In this document: piece by piece, positions 43,321-53,106 of the stretch
Position numbering within the stretch: position 1 is the stretch's first letter
How the letters are laid out: each line of letters begins with the position of its first letter
NCBI GenBank assembly: GCA_017471785.1
Contig: JAFURP010000023.1
Coordinates: 1 to 64,000 of the forward strand
DNA length: 64,000 bases
Source of the DNA: Clostridia bacterium
GTDB lineage: Bacteria; Bacillota; Clostridia; Christensenellales; Borkfalkiaceae
Reading direction: 5' to 3'
The notes under the pieces: model-generated
What the model was told of the DNA's origin: nothing
What the model saw: the letters and a program-made list of their open reading frames with translations, nothing else
Databases searched by the model: none
Made by a program: the position numbers and the translations under genes

Positions 43321-44364
43321 TTAAGCGTCGTCCTCGTCGGAATTTTCTTCGCCGTCCCCGACCTTACCCTTTGCCGCGTCGCGGATCTTTTGTTCTATCT
43401 CCGCGCGGACCTCGGGGTTTTCTTTCAAGAAAATACGCATCTTTTCTCTACCTTGCGCCACTTTATTCCCGTTATAACTGTAAAACGCGCCGCTCTTACC
43501 GATAATATCGTACTGGACGCCCATATCGATAATACAGCCCTCCTGCGAAATACCTTCGCCGAATACGATATCGAACTCCGCCTGCTTGAACGGGGGCGCG
43601 AGCTTATTTTTAACGACCTTTGCTTTCGTCCTGTTACCCATTGCGCCGTCGGCGTCTTTGAGAACGTCCATCTTTCTGATATCCAAGCGCATACTTGCGT
43701 AAAATTTAAGCGCTTTACCACCGGGGGTCGTTTCGGGATTACCGAACATAATGCCCACCTTTTCACGCAATTGATTGATAAAAATAACGCAGGTTTTCGA
43801 TTTATTGACGATCGCCGTAAGCTTACGGAGCGCTTGCGACATCAAACGCGCCTGCAAACCGACGTGCGTATCGCCCATATCCCCCTCGATCTCCGCTTTC
43901 GGCGTCAATGCCGCAACCGAGTCGATAACGATAATATCGACTGCCGAACTACGCACGAGTGCGTCGGCGATATCAAGCGCCTGTTCGCCCGTATCCGGTT
44001 GAGATACGTACAAATCGTCGAGGTTTACGCCTAATTTTTTTGCGTAAACGGGATCGAGCGCGTGTTCCGCGTCGATAAACGCCGCCACGCCCCCCATTTT
44101 TTGCGCCTCCGCGATCGCGTGCAACGCCACCGTCGTTTTACCCGAGGATTCGGGTCCGTAGATCTCGATGATCCTACCGCGAGGGAAGCCGCCGATACCA
44201 AGCGCCAAATCCAAGGTCAAACAGCCGGAGGGTATCACCTCTATCTCCGTCTTGCCTGCCTCGTCGCCAAGACGCATGATCGAACCTTTACCGTATTGTT
44301 TTTCGATTTGCAAAAGTACGGCGTCCAACGCTTTCATCTTATCCGTGTTCTTTTCAGTTGCCAT
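43321..44364 (-). CDS. recA: recombinase RecA
   Basis: A 347-aa RecA: Walker A GPESSGKT (70-77), the DNA-binding loop and ATP-cap regions ([23 protein letters not shown]), and an acidic C-terminal tail ([10 protein letters not shown]). It catalyses homologous pairing and strand exchange and triggers the SOS response. No LexA-type box is obvious nearby. ATG follows AGGAG; the cinA stop is 36 nt upstream, so it is probably co-transcribed with cinA, and it ends in a strong terminator. Confidence 0.99.
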   Translation of the reverse strand: MATEKNTDKMKALDAVLLQIEKQYGKGSIMRLGDEAGKTEIEVIPSGCLTLDLALGIGGFPRGRIIEIYGPESSGKTTVALHAIAEAQKMGGVAAFIDAEHALDPVYAKKLGVNLDDLYVSQPDTGEQALDIADALVRSSAVDIIVIDSVAALTPKAEIEGDMGDTHVGLQARLMSQALRKLTAIVNKSKTCVIFINQLREKVGIMFGNPETTPGGKALKFYASMRLDIRKMDVLKDADGAMGNRTKAKVVKNKLAPPFKQAEFDIVFGEGISQEGCIIDMGVQYDIIGKSGAFYSYNGNKVAQGREKMRIFLKENPEVRAEIEQKIRDAAKGKVGDGEENSDEDDA

Positions 44365-44400
44365 AATATATCTCCTGTTTTTATTTTCAATATTATTATT

Positions 44401-45492
44401 TTACATATTTTTCAATTGTTTATACGCCAAATACAGCGCGTAATTGATCGCCGTTTCCGTGATATCTTCGCGCGTACCGTCGAATTTATATCGGTAAACG
44501 AACACCCGCTCTTTTACGCCCACGGCGATATAGCAAAGCCCTACGGGAAGCATAGATCTATCCGTATTCGGACCTGCAAGCCCCGTCGTGGCTATGGAAA
44601 TATCGCAATCGCCCGTCGCGATAAGCCCTGCCGCCATTTCGTACGCCGTTTGATCGGACACCGCACCCACCGTTTTCAGCGTATATTCCGACACGCCCAA
44701 ACGCTTCATTTTGGATATTTCGTTATAGGTATTCAAGCCCTCGAAATATACCGCACTCGCACCCGAAACGGCGGTGATACGCTTGGCGATCCCACCGCCC
44801 GTAAACGATTCCGCAACGCTGATCTTACGACCGCGCAGCTTCAATAACGCCACGAGCTGTTCCGCGAGGGAAATATCCTCCAACGCGTACAAAGTATCTC
44901 CCAAGCCGTCCGCGAATACCCGCAAAATATCGTCGATCAAAAACTTGGATACGCTTTCTCCGTATACGATCTCTATAATATCCTCGTCGTATTTACGCGT
45001 ATGCGAAAAAGCGATTTTGCCCTGTGCCAAACGTTCCGCTTGCGCTAATAATCCCGCAACACGCGATCCGTTCGCTCCTACGCTACGCACCACCGTTTTC
45101 GCAAGCCGTACGCCCGATTTCCTTTGTAAAAAAGGAACGCAAACTTCCTTAGCATACTTTATATCGGTGCTTTCCAAAAGCAAAAGCGCTTTGTTTTCCT
45201 CGGCAAAGACGCCCGTACCGCTTACGTTGCCTTGGAACGAGGCTTCGGAAAAAATCCCCGAAAGTGCGTTTTTTATCGTCGAAGCCGCTACGCCGCACGT
45301 TATCAGAAGAATATTGTCGACCTCCGCTTTCAACTGCGTAACGCTCGCTTTTAATTTGGTTTCTTCCGCAAAAAACAGTACGCGCAATTCCTCGAAAAAA
45401 TAACCGCTTGCCGTGAAATAGTCGGGAATAGTAAAATCCGACTTGGAAAGCACGCTCTTTTCCGTTTTTATGATAATGCACGCGTTTCTCAT
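44401..45492 (-). CDS. cinA: CinA-family protein (NMN deamidase domain)
   Basis: A 363-aa protein. The C-terminal ~150 residues are a clear CinA/PncC domain (KISVAESFTGGGIAKRITAVSGASAVYFEGLNTYNEISKMKRLGV ... SIATTGLAGPNTDRSMLPVGLCYIAVG), which deamidates nicotinamide mononucleotide. The N-terminal ~200 residues are at the place of the MoCF/COG1058 domain but are poorly conserved and shorter, without the usual GDEL start, so that half may be degenerate. The position before recA is typical of Bacillota. ATG has only a distant GAGGGG. Confidence 0.82.
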   Translation of the reverse strand: MRNACIIIKTEKSVLSKSDFTIPDYFTASGYFFEELRVLFFAEETKLKASVTQLKAEVDNILLITCGVAASTIKNALSGIFSEASFQGNVSGTGVFAEENKALLLLESTDIKYAKEVCVPFLQRKSGVRLAKTVVRSVGANGSRVAGLLAQAERLAQGKIAFSHTRKYDEDIIEIVYGESVSKFLIDDILRVFADGLGDTLYALEDISLAEQLVALLKLRGRKISVAESFTGGGIAKRITAVSGASAVYFEGLNTYNEISKMKRLGVSEYTLKTVGAVSDQTAYEMAAGLIATGDCDISIATTGLAGPNTDRSMLPVGLCYIAVGVKERVFVYRYKFDGTREDITETAINYALYLAYKQLKNM

Positions 45493-45512
45493 TTGCTTTT
45501 GCGCCCCTCGAT

Positions 45513-46112
45513 TTATTGGTCTTTGAGTACTTGCTTATTCTTCACGACGTAGGAAATACCCGACCATACGGTCAAAACCGTAGCGATCGCAAACAATCCC
45601 ATACCTACCCAAGCGACGATCTCACCTGCCGCTTCGGGAATATCAGCAGCCAAGATTAATACGAAAATGGCAACGTCTTGAAAAGTCGTTTTATATTTGC
45701 CGAGCCTTTCAGCCGCCATAACGACGCCGTTTGCCGCCGCGATCTGACGGAAAGCGCTGATGATCAGCTCGCGCGCTAAGATCACGCAAATCGCCACCGC
45801 CGTCGCGATATAGATCGCCTCGCTCGCGTTTCCGAATTTTGCAAAAAGGCTTTCTTGCATCGTCAAAAGCAAGATCATTGCCGTTGCGACGAGCACCTTA
45901 TCCGCGATCGGATCGAGAAATTTTCCAAGATTGGTAACGAGTCCGCGCGAACGGGCGATATGCCCGTCGATAAAATCGGTACAAGCGGCTACCGCAAAGA
46001 TGATCGCGGCAATGCCGAAATTGAAGGGCACGACGCCGTGAAGGAAAAAGATAAGCACGAATACGGGTATCATGCAAATTCTCGTCAGCGAAATTTTGTT
46101 GGGTAAATTCAT
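45513..46112 (-). CDS. pgsA: CDP-diacylglycerol-glycerol-3-phosphate 3-phosphatidyltransferase
   Basis: A 199-aa membrane enzyme of the CDP-alcohol phosphatidyltransferase family, making phosphatidylglycerol phosphate. The family motif appears as DFIDGHIARSRGLVTNLGKFLDPIADK (about residues 46-72), with the conserved DG-AR-G-D-D spacing, and there are about five hydrophobic segments. The start overlaps the rimO stop by 4 bases (ATGA) and has GGAGG upstream. Confidence 0.95.
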   Translation of the reverse strand: MNLPNKISLTRICMIPVFVLIFFLHGVVPFNFGIAAIIFAVAACTDFIDGHIARSRGLVTNLGKFLDPIADKVLVATAMILLLTMQESLFAKFGNASEAIYIATAVAICVILARELIISAFRQIAAANGVVMAAERLGKYKTTFQDVAIFVLILAADIPEAAGEIVAWVGMGLFAIATVLTVWSGISYVVKNKQVLKDQ

Positions 46113-47440
46113 TCTAAATAATCCTCCGTTTTTCCGTATAGATCATAGCTGTCGGCGCGCTCAACCCAAACGGGATAGCGTTCGCCCTGTACGGCTTCTC
46201 TTGCGTTAAAATATACCTTTCCGTCAATGTCGGGAGCGTTAAAATACGCTCTTCCCACGAAACAGTTTTTCTCGTAGTCGATACCGTCGCAAAGCACCTC
46301 GATCTGCTTGCCGACAAGCCCTAAAAGCCGTTTTCGGGAAATCTTTTCTTGCACGGCGTACAAGGCTTTTACGCGCCGTTTTTTGGTTGCGTGATGTACC
46401 TGCGGCTTCATTTTGTACGCGCCCGTATCCGGCTCGCGCGAGTAGGCGAAAAAGCCGCAATTGAACAGCTGCGCCTCCTCTAAAAACGCTTTCATTTGCT
46501 CGAAATCCTCTTCCGTTTCCGTAGGAAAACCGCTGATAAACGTGGAGCGGATCGCGATCTCGGGAATACGCGCTCTCAGCTTTTCGAGCAGAGCGAGATA
46601 GCTTTCCCTCGTGCCCTTCCTATTCATCAATTTCAGCACCCTGTTCTCCGAATGTTGCAACGGGATATCCAAATATTTCAAGATCTTTGCGTTGCGTGCG
46701 ATCTCGTCGATAAGCGCGTCGGTGATCACCTCGGGGTAGCAATACAAAAGACGTATGGTTTGAATGTTTTCAAGCGCGGACAGCTTTTGCAACAGCTCCA
46801 CCAGCTTATTTTCACCGTATAGATCTTCGCCGTATCGGGTGGTATCCTGTGCGACGACGATCAATTCGGCGATCTCTCCGAGCTCCTCCGCTTCCTTAAG
46901 GAGCGCTTCCATAGGATAGGAACGGTATTTACCGCGGATCTTCGGAATAAGACAATAGGTACAATGGTTATAACATCCATCCGCTATTTTCAAGTAGGCG
47001 TAATGCTCGTCCGTCGTTAAAATACGCGAGGAGCGGTATTGGTCTTGCCCTTTCCCGACGAAATCGACGCGTCGTCCCGTCGCATAGGCGAGCTCCAACG
47101 CTTCGAATATCCTATCGTAATCGGAAATACCCAAAAACACGTCCGCTTCCTGCAAGGGCGAAAACAATTCGCCGATAAATTTTTGCGGTAAGCACCCCGT
47201 AACGACTATTTTTTCCAAGTTGCCACGTTTGTAGTCCGCACATTCCAAAACCGTTTCAATGGCTTCCGCCCTCGACGAGAGTAAAAACGCGCAGGTATTA
47301 ACGATAACGATTTGCGCTTTGGATAAATCGTCCGTCAGGGTGCAACCTCTTTCCTTTAACAGTCCGAGAAGCTTTTCCGTATCCACTCGATTTTTATCGC
47401 AACCGAGCGAAATCATTCCAAACAGCTTTTCCGTCAACAT
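46109..47440 (-). CDS. rimO: ribosomal protein S12 methylthiotransferase RimO
   Basis: A 443-aa radical SAM enzyme that methylthiolates the conserved aspartate of ribosomal protein S12. Domains in order: UPF0004 with three cluster cysteines (LGCDKNRVDTE, VNTCAFL, VTGCLPQK), radical SAM CYNHCTYC (CxxxCxxC, about residue 155), and a C-terminal TRAM domain. Length matches the family. The gene precedes pgsA in the common Bacillota order. ATG with AAGGAAAAAG upstream. Confidence 0.96.
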   Translation of the reverse strand: MLTEKLFGMISLGCDKNRVDTEKLLGLLKERGCTLTDDLSKAQIVIVNTCAFLLSSRAEAIETVLECADYKRGNLEKIVVTGCLPQKFIGELFSPLQEADVFLGISDYDRIFEALELAYATGRRVDFVGKGQDQYRSSRILTTDEHYAYLKIADGCYNHCTYCLIPKIRGKYRSYPMEALLKEAEELGEIAELIVVAQDTTRYGEDLYGENKLVELLQKLSALENIQTIRLLYCYPEVITDALIDEIARNAKILKYLDIPLQHSENRVLKLMNRKGTRESYLALLEKLRARIPEIAIRSTFISGFPTETEEDFEQMKAFLEEAQLFNCGFFAYSREPDTGAYKMKPQVHHATKKRRVKALYAVQEKISRKRLLGLVGKQIEVLCDGIDYEKNCFVGRAYFNAPDIDGKVYFNAREAVQGERYPVWVERADSYDLYGKTEDYLE

Positions 47441-47525
47441 CTTTTTCCTTACGCGTATAGTATATCACGTAAAATATGACAACCGTACGCCTGTTTTCTA
47501 AAATATTTGGTTTATTTTCAAAGAA

Positions 47526-50500
47526 TTACAACGAGCCGTATTTGCTTTCGAATTCTTCCTTTGTGATTAAGACCTTTCTCGCTTTTGCGCCGTCGAAGCT
47601 GGAAATATAGCCCATATCCTCCATCCATTCGACGATCTTGCCTGCTTTATTATATCCGACCGAGCATTTGCGTTGGATCATAGAGATAGACGCGCTACCG
47701 CTCAAAATAACGAACCGTAAGGCTTCGATATATACCGCCTCCACTTCGTCTCCACCGCCCATCGAACCGCCTCCGTCGCCGCTACGCGTATTATTGATAT
47801 ACGCCGTCGCGCTTTCGTCGTAGTAGGCTTCGTTGTTTTGTTTGATAAAGTTGACGACGCGTTGTGAATCGCCGGCGGAAATAAAGGCGCTTTGTACGCG
47901 CACGGGCGTATTGATACCTTGCATAGTATACAGGAAATCACCCTTACCGAGCAGCTTTTGCGCGCCCGATTGATCGAGAATAACGCGCGAATCGACGTCG
48001 GTCGCTACCGCAAACGCGATACGGGTGGGCAGGTTGCTCTTGATAACGCCCGTAATAACGTCGATAGAGGGACGTTGAGTGGCTACGATCAAGTGTATAC
48101 CTGCGGCACGCGCCTTTTGCGTAAGGTTTTGGATCCTGTCCTCGATATCCTTTTTGGCGGCAAGCATCAAATCGGCAAGCTCGTCGATAATGATAACGAT
48201 CTTGGGCAGTCTTTCCGCCTTATCTAAATGGGAATTGTAATCGTCGAGATTAACGACGTAGGTACCGGAACGGCTCATTTGTTCGAACAAACCGTAACGG
48301 CGGTTCATTTCCCCGATCGCCCAATTCAAGCTTTGCACCGCTTTATTTACGTCCGTTATGATCTCGTTGATCATAAGGTGCGGCAAATTGTTATACAAAA
48401 CGAATTCCGTCTTTTTCGGGTCGATCAAGATCAACCGTAATTCTTCGGGCGAATATTTATAGATCAAGCTGATGATGAGCGAGCCCAAGAATACGCTTTT
48501 ACCCGAACCGGACGAGCCGGCAACGAGCAGGTGGATCATCTTGGAAATATCGCCGTATACCTTGCGGTTGCCTACGTCCTTACCCATCGTGAACATGATC
48601 GACGAGGATTTTGCGTTGACGTAGGTGTCTCCCGTCAGCATACAGCCGAGCTGTACGAATTGCCTTTCTTTATTGGGTACTTCGATACTCACTACGCCGT
48701 CCTCGTAGTTGGGATAAATATTTACCCCTGCGGAATGCAAGCTGATAGCGATCGATTGATCGAGCGCAACGACCTTTCTCGGAGAAATGTTACGGGGAAT
48801 GGTCACGTTGTATCTCGTAACCGTCGGACCGAAGGTAACGGAAGAGATGGACGCGCCCGTAACCTTGAAATCGTCGAGCGTAGCGATAATATTCGCTTTC
48901 GTTTCCTCTACTTCTTGCATATTCGAAGTTGGTTCCACGTCGCGACAATCGAAATCGTCCAACGGCACGCGCACGTACGGACGAATTACGCGCGGCTTGG
49001 GAGGAGGCGGAGGCGTAGGCTCGGGATCGGGCTCTTTCACCGCTTCCCGTTCCACGCGCAGTTCGTCAAAATCGCGGCCTCTATCCATCGGCAAAGCCTC
49101 GGAGGCAAAGCGGCTTGCGCCTTCCTCTTCCTCCGTATTCCTGTCAAAGGTACGCGTATCGAAGTCGGAACGGAGAGAATAGGGATCCTCCTCTTTTTCG
49201 TCGAAAATATCGATACCGCGTCCGCGCCCGTCGTCTTCTTCGACGTCTCTTTCGGAAACGAAATCCCGACGGTTTTCGAAAACGGTTTCGTTGCGTAAAG
49301 CGGACTCGTCCGCAGAACCGCGCGCAAAGGTTTCCGAGGCAAAATCTCTATCCGCCTGCTCGTTCCCGAATACGTTGGGATTGGAGGGCGAAAACAAATC
49401 CATATAATCGTGCCGCCTATATTCCTCCTCCGCTCCTTTCTCCTCTTGCGGAAGCGGCTCTACGACCTCTTCAACGGGCGAATAAGCGGACCGTTGCTCT
49501 ACGACGGGCGTTTCCTCCATCGGATGCATTGGCTCGATCGTCGGCTCGGTAGAAAGTGAATAGGGATCGTCGCGACGACTTTCGTGCGCGCTTCCGCGCG
49601 TTTCATTGGAATAATCGGTAAAGATCTTGGTCGGGCGTTCCACCACCGTATCGTTGACGGACGATTGATACGCGTCCGAATAGGAGGGCGCGTAACCGCT
49701 CGTAACGGACGGATTGGCGCTCGGATCGACGGACGGACGCTTGTTGACGTTTGCGTTCGGATCGAAGATCAAATTGCGGCGGTAATTTTCCGCAGGCGTA
49801 CCGCCAAACAAAAATTCGCGCGCGTTTTCGTAAGTACGCGTTTCTTCTTCCGTACGCATATTTTCCGCCCTGCCGAAAGGCGAAAACGCATTGCCCGTCG
49901 TTTGTTGCCGATCGGTTGCCGCGCTTTGCGCCACCTCGTCCGACAAAAGCACTTCGGGGCGTTGCTGCACCGTTACTTCGCCGTATGCGTTATACGCGTT
50001 TTGCACGGGAGGCTGCGCCGTTTGTACGGGCTGCGTAGCTTGGGGCGCTGCGGCTTGACTCAAAGGAATTTCCACGGGTTGCGCCGGATATACGGTAGCC
50101 GAATTATCCAATTCCTTCTGCGCCGACGTAGTATTTTTACTCCTTTTCAAAAGGGTAAACGCGAGGTATCCGAAGAAAAGCGTAAGTATCGAAAAGATAA
50201 TGATCGCACCGACTTTGGTGGTAAGCGCGAATACGGGATAAGCGATCAACGCGCCCAACCAACCCGTCGCCGTGGCAGCGGGAAAGCTCGCGCCCGCCGT
50301 AAAGCAGCTTGCGATATAGCCCGACTTGTCCCACGAATAGGTGGCGGCAATATGTACGGTGAGCGCAAGTGAAAGCACGGTCAAGGCGATCCAAAGCCCT
50401 GCCCGTCTGTTCTTTACGAACCGTTTGCCGATAAGCCCCGTTACGGAAAGATATAACGCGCCCAAAAACACGGGATACGCCATATAACCGAACAAGCCCG

Positions 50501-50678
50501 TCAAAAACGAGTGTACGCCGACGCCGATCGCCCCGAATATAAGCGAACGCGTAAACAGTATTAAAAGCGCTATCAGCGAAAACAACGCGCAAACGGCGCA
50601 AAGACTCTCTTTTGTTACGAGTTCCGATTCCTTTTTATTCGTTTTTACTTTCTCTTTGTTTTCCCTATTCTTTCTCAA
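47526..50678 (-). CDS. ftsK: FtsK/SpoIIIE DNA translocase
   Basis: A 1050-aa DNA pump for chromosome segregation at division or sporulation. It has about four N-terminal membrane segments, a long Pro/Gln/Glu-rich linker (roughly residues 200-560; long for SpoIIIE), a motor domain with Walker A GSSGSGKS and LILIDPKKTEFVLYN, and a C-terminal gamma winged helix (SISMIQRKCSVGYNKAGKIVEWMED) that reads orienting DNA sites. Start: a TTG at 50678 with AGGAGG 8 nt upstream; the ATG at 50759 lies upstream of the promoter and cannot be used. Confidence 0.95.
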   Translation of the reverse strand: MRKNRENKEKVKTNKKESELVTKESLCAVCALFSLIALLILFTRSLIFGAIGVGVHSFLTGLFGYMAYPVFLGALYLSVTGLIGKRFVKNRRAGLWIALTVLSLALTVHIAATYSWDKSGYIASCFTAGASFPAATATGWLGALIAYPVFALTTKVGAIIIFSILTLFFGYLAFTLLKRSKNTTSAQKELDNSATVYPAQPVEIPLSQAAAPQATQPVQTAQPPVQNAYNAYGEVTVQQRPEVLLSDEVAQSAATDRQQTTGNAFSPFGRAENMRTEEETRTYENAREFLFGGTPAENYRRNLIFDPNANVNKRPSVDPSANPSVTSGYAPSYSDAYQSSVNDTVVERPTKIFTDYSNETRGSAHESRRDDPYSLSTEPTIEPMHPMEETPVVEQRSAYSPVEEVVEPLPQEEKGAEEEYRRHDYMDLFSPSNPNVFGNEQADRDFASETFARGSADESALRNETVFENRRDFVSERDVEEDDGRGRGIDIFDEKEEDPYSLRSDFDTRTFDRNTEEEEGASRFASEALPMDRGRDFDELRVEREAVKEPDPEPTPPPPPKPRVIRPYVRVPLDDFDCRDVEPTSNMQEVEETKANIIATLDDFKVTGASISSVTFGPTVTRYNVTIPRNISPRKVVALDQSIAISLHSAGVNIYPNYEDGVVSIEVPNKERQFVQLGCMLTGDTYVNAKSSSIMFTMGKDVGNRKVYGDISKMIHLLVAGSSGSGKSVFLGSLIISLIYKYSPEELRLILIDPKKTEFVLYNNLPHLMINEIITDVNKAVQSLNWAIGEMNRRYGLFEQMSRSGTYVVNLDDYNSHLDKAERLPKIVIIIDELADLMLAAKKDIEDRIQNLTQKARAAGIHLIVATQRPSIDVITGVIKSNLPTRIAFAVATDVDSRVILDQSGAQKLLGKGDFLYTMQGINTPVRVQSAFISAGDSQRVVNFIKQNNEAYYDESATAYINNTRSGDGGGSMGGGDEVEAVYIEALRFVILSGSASISMIQRKCSVGYNKAGKIVEWMEDMGYISSFDGAKARKVLITKEEFESKYGSL

Positions 50679-50706
50679 AGGAACCACCTCCTGACTATAC
50701 ACTATA

Positions 50707-50735
50707 ATTATAACATTTTTTTTTACATTTATCAA
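50707..50735 (-). promoter_or_regulatory. promoter of ftsK
   Basis: Reading leftward: TTGATA (50735-50730), 17-bp spacer, TATAAT (50712-50707). It rules out the upstream ATG and supports a TTG start for ftsK. Confidence 0.82.
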
Positions 50736-50745
50736 CAGTTTCAAA

Positions 50746-50804
50746 GAAAAAAACGCCAAAAGCAGGAGAAATTTTTTCGTTTTTCCCTACTTTTGACGCT
50801 CGTT
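50746..50804 (-). terminator. terminator of murC
   Basis: Leftward stem CGTCAAAAGTAGG/CCTGCTTTTGGCG with a ~20-nt A/T-rich loop, followed by TTTTTTT. Confidence 0.75.
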
Positions 50805-50820
50805 TAAGCTTTTTATTTTA

Positions 50821-52164
50821 TCACAGCTCTTTGATGAGATATTGCGCGGCGTAATAAATATCCCCCGCACCCAAGAACAATACCATATCCTTTTCGTTTA
50901 CCGTCTTTTTCAACCAAGTTTTCAAAACGTACGCGTTCTCCGAATACAGGCACCCGACCTGCATGGCAAGCCGCTCCGCGCTCCCCTCCTCGTCGTACCG
51001 CTCTCTCGCGGGATAGGTCTTATAGATCATCAAATTTTTTACGGGTCGAAGCACGCGCACGAATTCCTCCAAAAGCAGCTTCGTTCGCGAATAGGTATGC
51101 GGCTGAAAAACGACGTACAGCCGCCCTTTGCAAATTCCCTCCGCCGTTGCGATCGTCGCGGCGATCTCCCTCGGATGGTGCGCGTAATCGCATACGAAGC
51201 TCGCGCCGTGAAAGGTTCCGATCTTTTCAAACCGACGCTTGACCGCCACGAACGATTCCACGCCCCTTTTGATCTCCTTTTCGTCAAACCCGAACGAACG
51301 GGTCACGGCAAACGCCGCCAGCGCATTGTAAACGTTGCATTTTCCTATCGCTTTAAGCCGCACGCGACACAGCGCCTTGCCGTATTCCTCCACCGTGAAC
51401 GAATACCGTTCGTCGATCGCGCGCAAATCGGTCGCACGGTAATCCGCTAAGGTATTTTCAATACCGAAAGTAGCAAAATCCCCCAGCGTTTGACACTTCT
51501 TATCGTCCGCGCAAACGAACGCCGTTTTTGCGTTCTCGCAATAGGTACGGAAGCAATCTTTTAGAGCCTCCTCCGTTTGATAGCACTCCATATGATCGCG
51601 GTCGATATTTAACAAAACCGCCGCTTCCGCTTTGAGTTTCAATATATTTTGCTTATATTCACAGGCTTCAGTCACGAAATATTCGTCGCCTGTGGAATAG
51701 AAATTCCCAAACACGGAATCCTCGCCGCCGATATGCGCCGTAAACGGCACGCGTACCGATTTCAAAATATGCGTGCACATAGAGGTACAGGTCGTTTTGC
51801 CGTGACTGCCTGCGATCGCTATGGAATGGGGAAAATTTTCGCAAACCAATTGTAACAAATCGCCGCGCGCAAGCACCCGTTTGCCGCTTTTTCGAGCAAA
51901 AGACAGCTCGTCGTGCGTTTCGGCTATCGCGTCCGTATATACGACGAGATCGGCTTCCGCAAGCGCCGACCTGCTTCCGTCCACGCCGATATATACCTTG
52001 ACTCCGTAAAACGCGAGATTTTCCGTTTCCTCGCCGCGCGAGCCGTCGCTACCGCTCACGGTATATCCGCAGGTGGATAAAAACTTGGCGAGCGCGCTCA
52101 TACTGATACCGCCGATTCCGATAAAATATATCCTATCTATATTCTTCAAACCCTTCAAACGCAT
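50821..52164 (-). CDS. murC: UDP-N-acetylmuramate-L-alanine ligase
   Basis: A 447-aa cytoplasmic ligase that adds L-alanine to UDP-MurNAc in peptidoglycan synthesis. Visible are the Rossmann start YFIGIGGISMSALA (residues 13-26), the Mur-ligase P-loop GSHGKTT (119-125), the carbamylated-Lys/central region, and the C-terminal DYAHHPREI motif. Normal length. It is the last gene before the terminator at 50746-50804. Confidence 0.97.
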   Translation of the reverse strand: MRLKGLKNIDRIYFIGIGGISMSALAKFLSTCGYTVSGSDGSRGEETENLAFYGVKVYIGVDGSRSALAEADLVVYTDAIAETHDELSFARKSGKRVLARGDLLQLVCENFPHSIAIAGSHGKTTCTSMCTHILKSVRVPFTAHIGGEDSVFGNFYSTGDEYFVTEACEYKQNILKLKAEAAVLLNIDRDHMECYQTEEALKDCFRTYCENAKTAFVCADDKKCQTLGDFATFGIENTLADYRATDLRAIDERYSFTVEEYGKALCRVRLKAIGKCNVYNALAAFAVTRSFGFDEKEIKRGVESFVAVKRRFEKIGTFHGASFVCDYAHHPREIAATIATAEGICKGRLYVVFQPHTYSRTKLLLEEFVRVLRPVKNLMIYKTYPARERYDEEGSAERLAMQVGCLYSENAYVLKTWLKKTVNEKDMVLFLGAGDIYYAAQYLIKEL

Positions 52165-52172
52165 AGAATATC

Positions 52173-52205
52173 ATACGCGCCATAACCGAAGATTATGACG
52201 CGTAT
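52173..52205 (-). terminator. hairpin between the ABC-2 permease gene and murC
   Basis: 13-bp stem ATACGCG-x-CATAA/TTATG-x-CGCGTAT (x pairs as U-G on the minus strand) with a UCUUCGG loop, but without a clear T-run. It may attenuate rather than fully stop transcription. Confidence 0.55.
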
Positions 52206-52209
52206 ACGA

Positions 52210-53106
52210 TCATTTTTTCTTATCCGAGAGCTTATGCACGAGAATATACGCGCCTAACAGCACGAGAACGGATACGGCAAGCACGGCGTACATCGCACCG
52301 ACGGAAACCTCGTTTCCGAAAAAGTATAAATTACAATCAATGGAATTTTTGATACTCTCCACCACCTCTACGGGAAAGCCCTGCGCCGCCATCTCTTCAA
52401 ACGCGCCTGCGAGCGCGTGATTGCGTATGAGCGAGGTGCCGTAGGTCCCTGGGAGTAAGGATATCGCTTTTTGCAAGCCGTCGCTAAACTGTGAAATGGG
52501 CATATAAGCGCCGCATATAAACCCGTAGCCCGCGCTGACGATCGTACCAACCGCGGACATTTGCCCCTGCGTGGATAGAAAGCAGTTGATCATAGACGAG
52601 AGCGCCGTGCCGAACATACTCAATAAAAAGATATCGAGGAACAGAAGGCACACGTCGGCAAAGCTCAAATACCAGCCTACGCACGCCAAATAGATAAAGC
52701 TTGCAAGCGCGGCTACGAAGCATACGATCAGCGTGGTTATCGCCGTTGCTATATAATAGCCGAACGCCAAGGTCGATTTTTTTACGGGCGCGATCAACAA
52801 ATCGTTTCGCGCACCCGTCATTTTATCCTGCACCATAAGCATATTCGAACAAAAAGCGACCGTAACGCAACACACGGCAAGGAGCGAGGAAAAGAGCTGA
52901 CCGCCCACGCAAGCCTCAATCAGCCTCTCGGGTATTTCCATACCCTGCGGCAAGCTCATCTTAAAGCTGTCGCGATATACCTCGCCGAGAAAGGTGGTAT
53001 ACAGCACCAGCAATATCAGCGGCGTTATGAGCGAAGTAAAAAACAATCCTTTGTCCTTAAAGAACATTTTGCAATTCCGTTTTATCAAAAGCGAAAGGGC
53101 TTTCAT
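52210..53106 (-). CDS. ABC-2 type exporter permease
   Basis: A 298-aa permease with six hydrophobic segments in the ABC-2 layout: one N-terminal helix (FFTSLITPLILLVLYTTFLG), an extracellular loop, then five helices (MLMVQDKMTGARNDLLIAPVKKSTLAFGYYIATAITTLIV). It pairs with the ATPase whose gene overlaps its start by 4 bases. The substrate is unknown: drug, peptide or polysaccharide. Confidence 0.9.
   Translation of the reverse strand: MKALSLLIKRNCKMFFKDKGLFFTSLITPLILLVLYTTFLGEVYRDSFKMSLPQGMEIPERLIEACVGGQLFSSLLAVCCVTVAFCSNMLMVQDKMTGARNDLLIAPVKKSTLAFGYYIATAITTLIVCFVAALASFIYLACVGWYLSFADVCLLFLDIFLLSMFGTALSSMINCFLSTQGQMSAVGTIVSAGYGFICGAYMPISQFSDGLQKAISLLPGTYGTSLIRNHALAGAFEEMAAQGFPVEVVESIKNSIDCNLYFFGNEVSVGAMYAVLAVSVLVLLGAYILVHKLSDKKK

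Noticed and set aside
47454-47482. Separate promoter for rimO (TTGTCA ... TATACG)
   Set aside because: The -10 box is poor at the correct spacing and the better TATACT is only 12 bp away; not reported as a feature.
48531-49298. Rightward frames opposite ftsK
   Set aside because: Shadow of the repetitive acidic linker and motor of FtsK.
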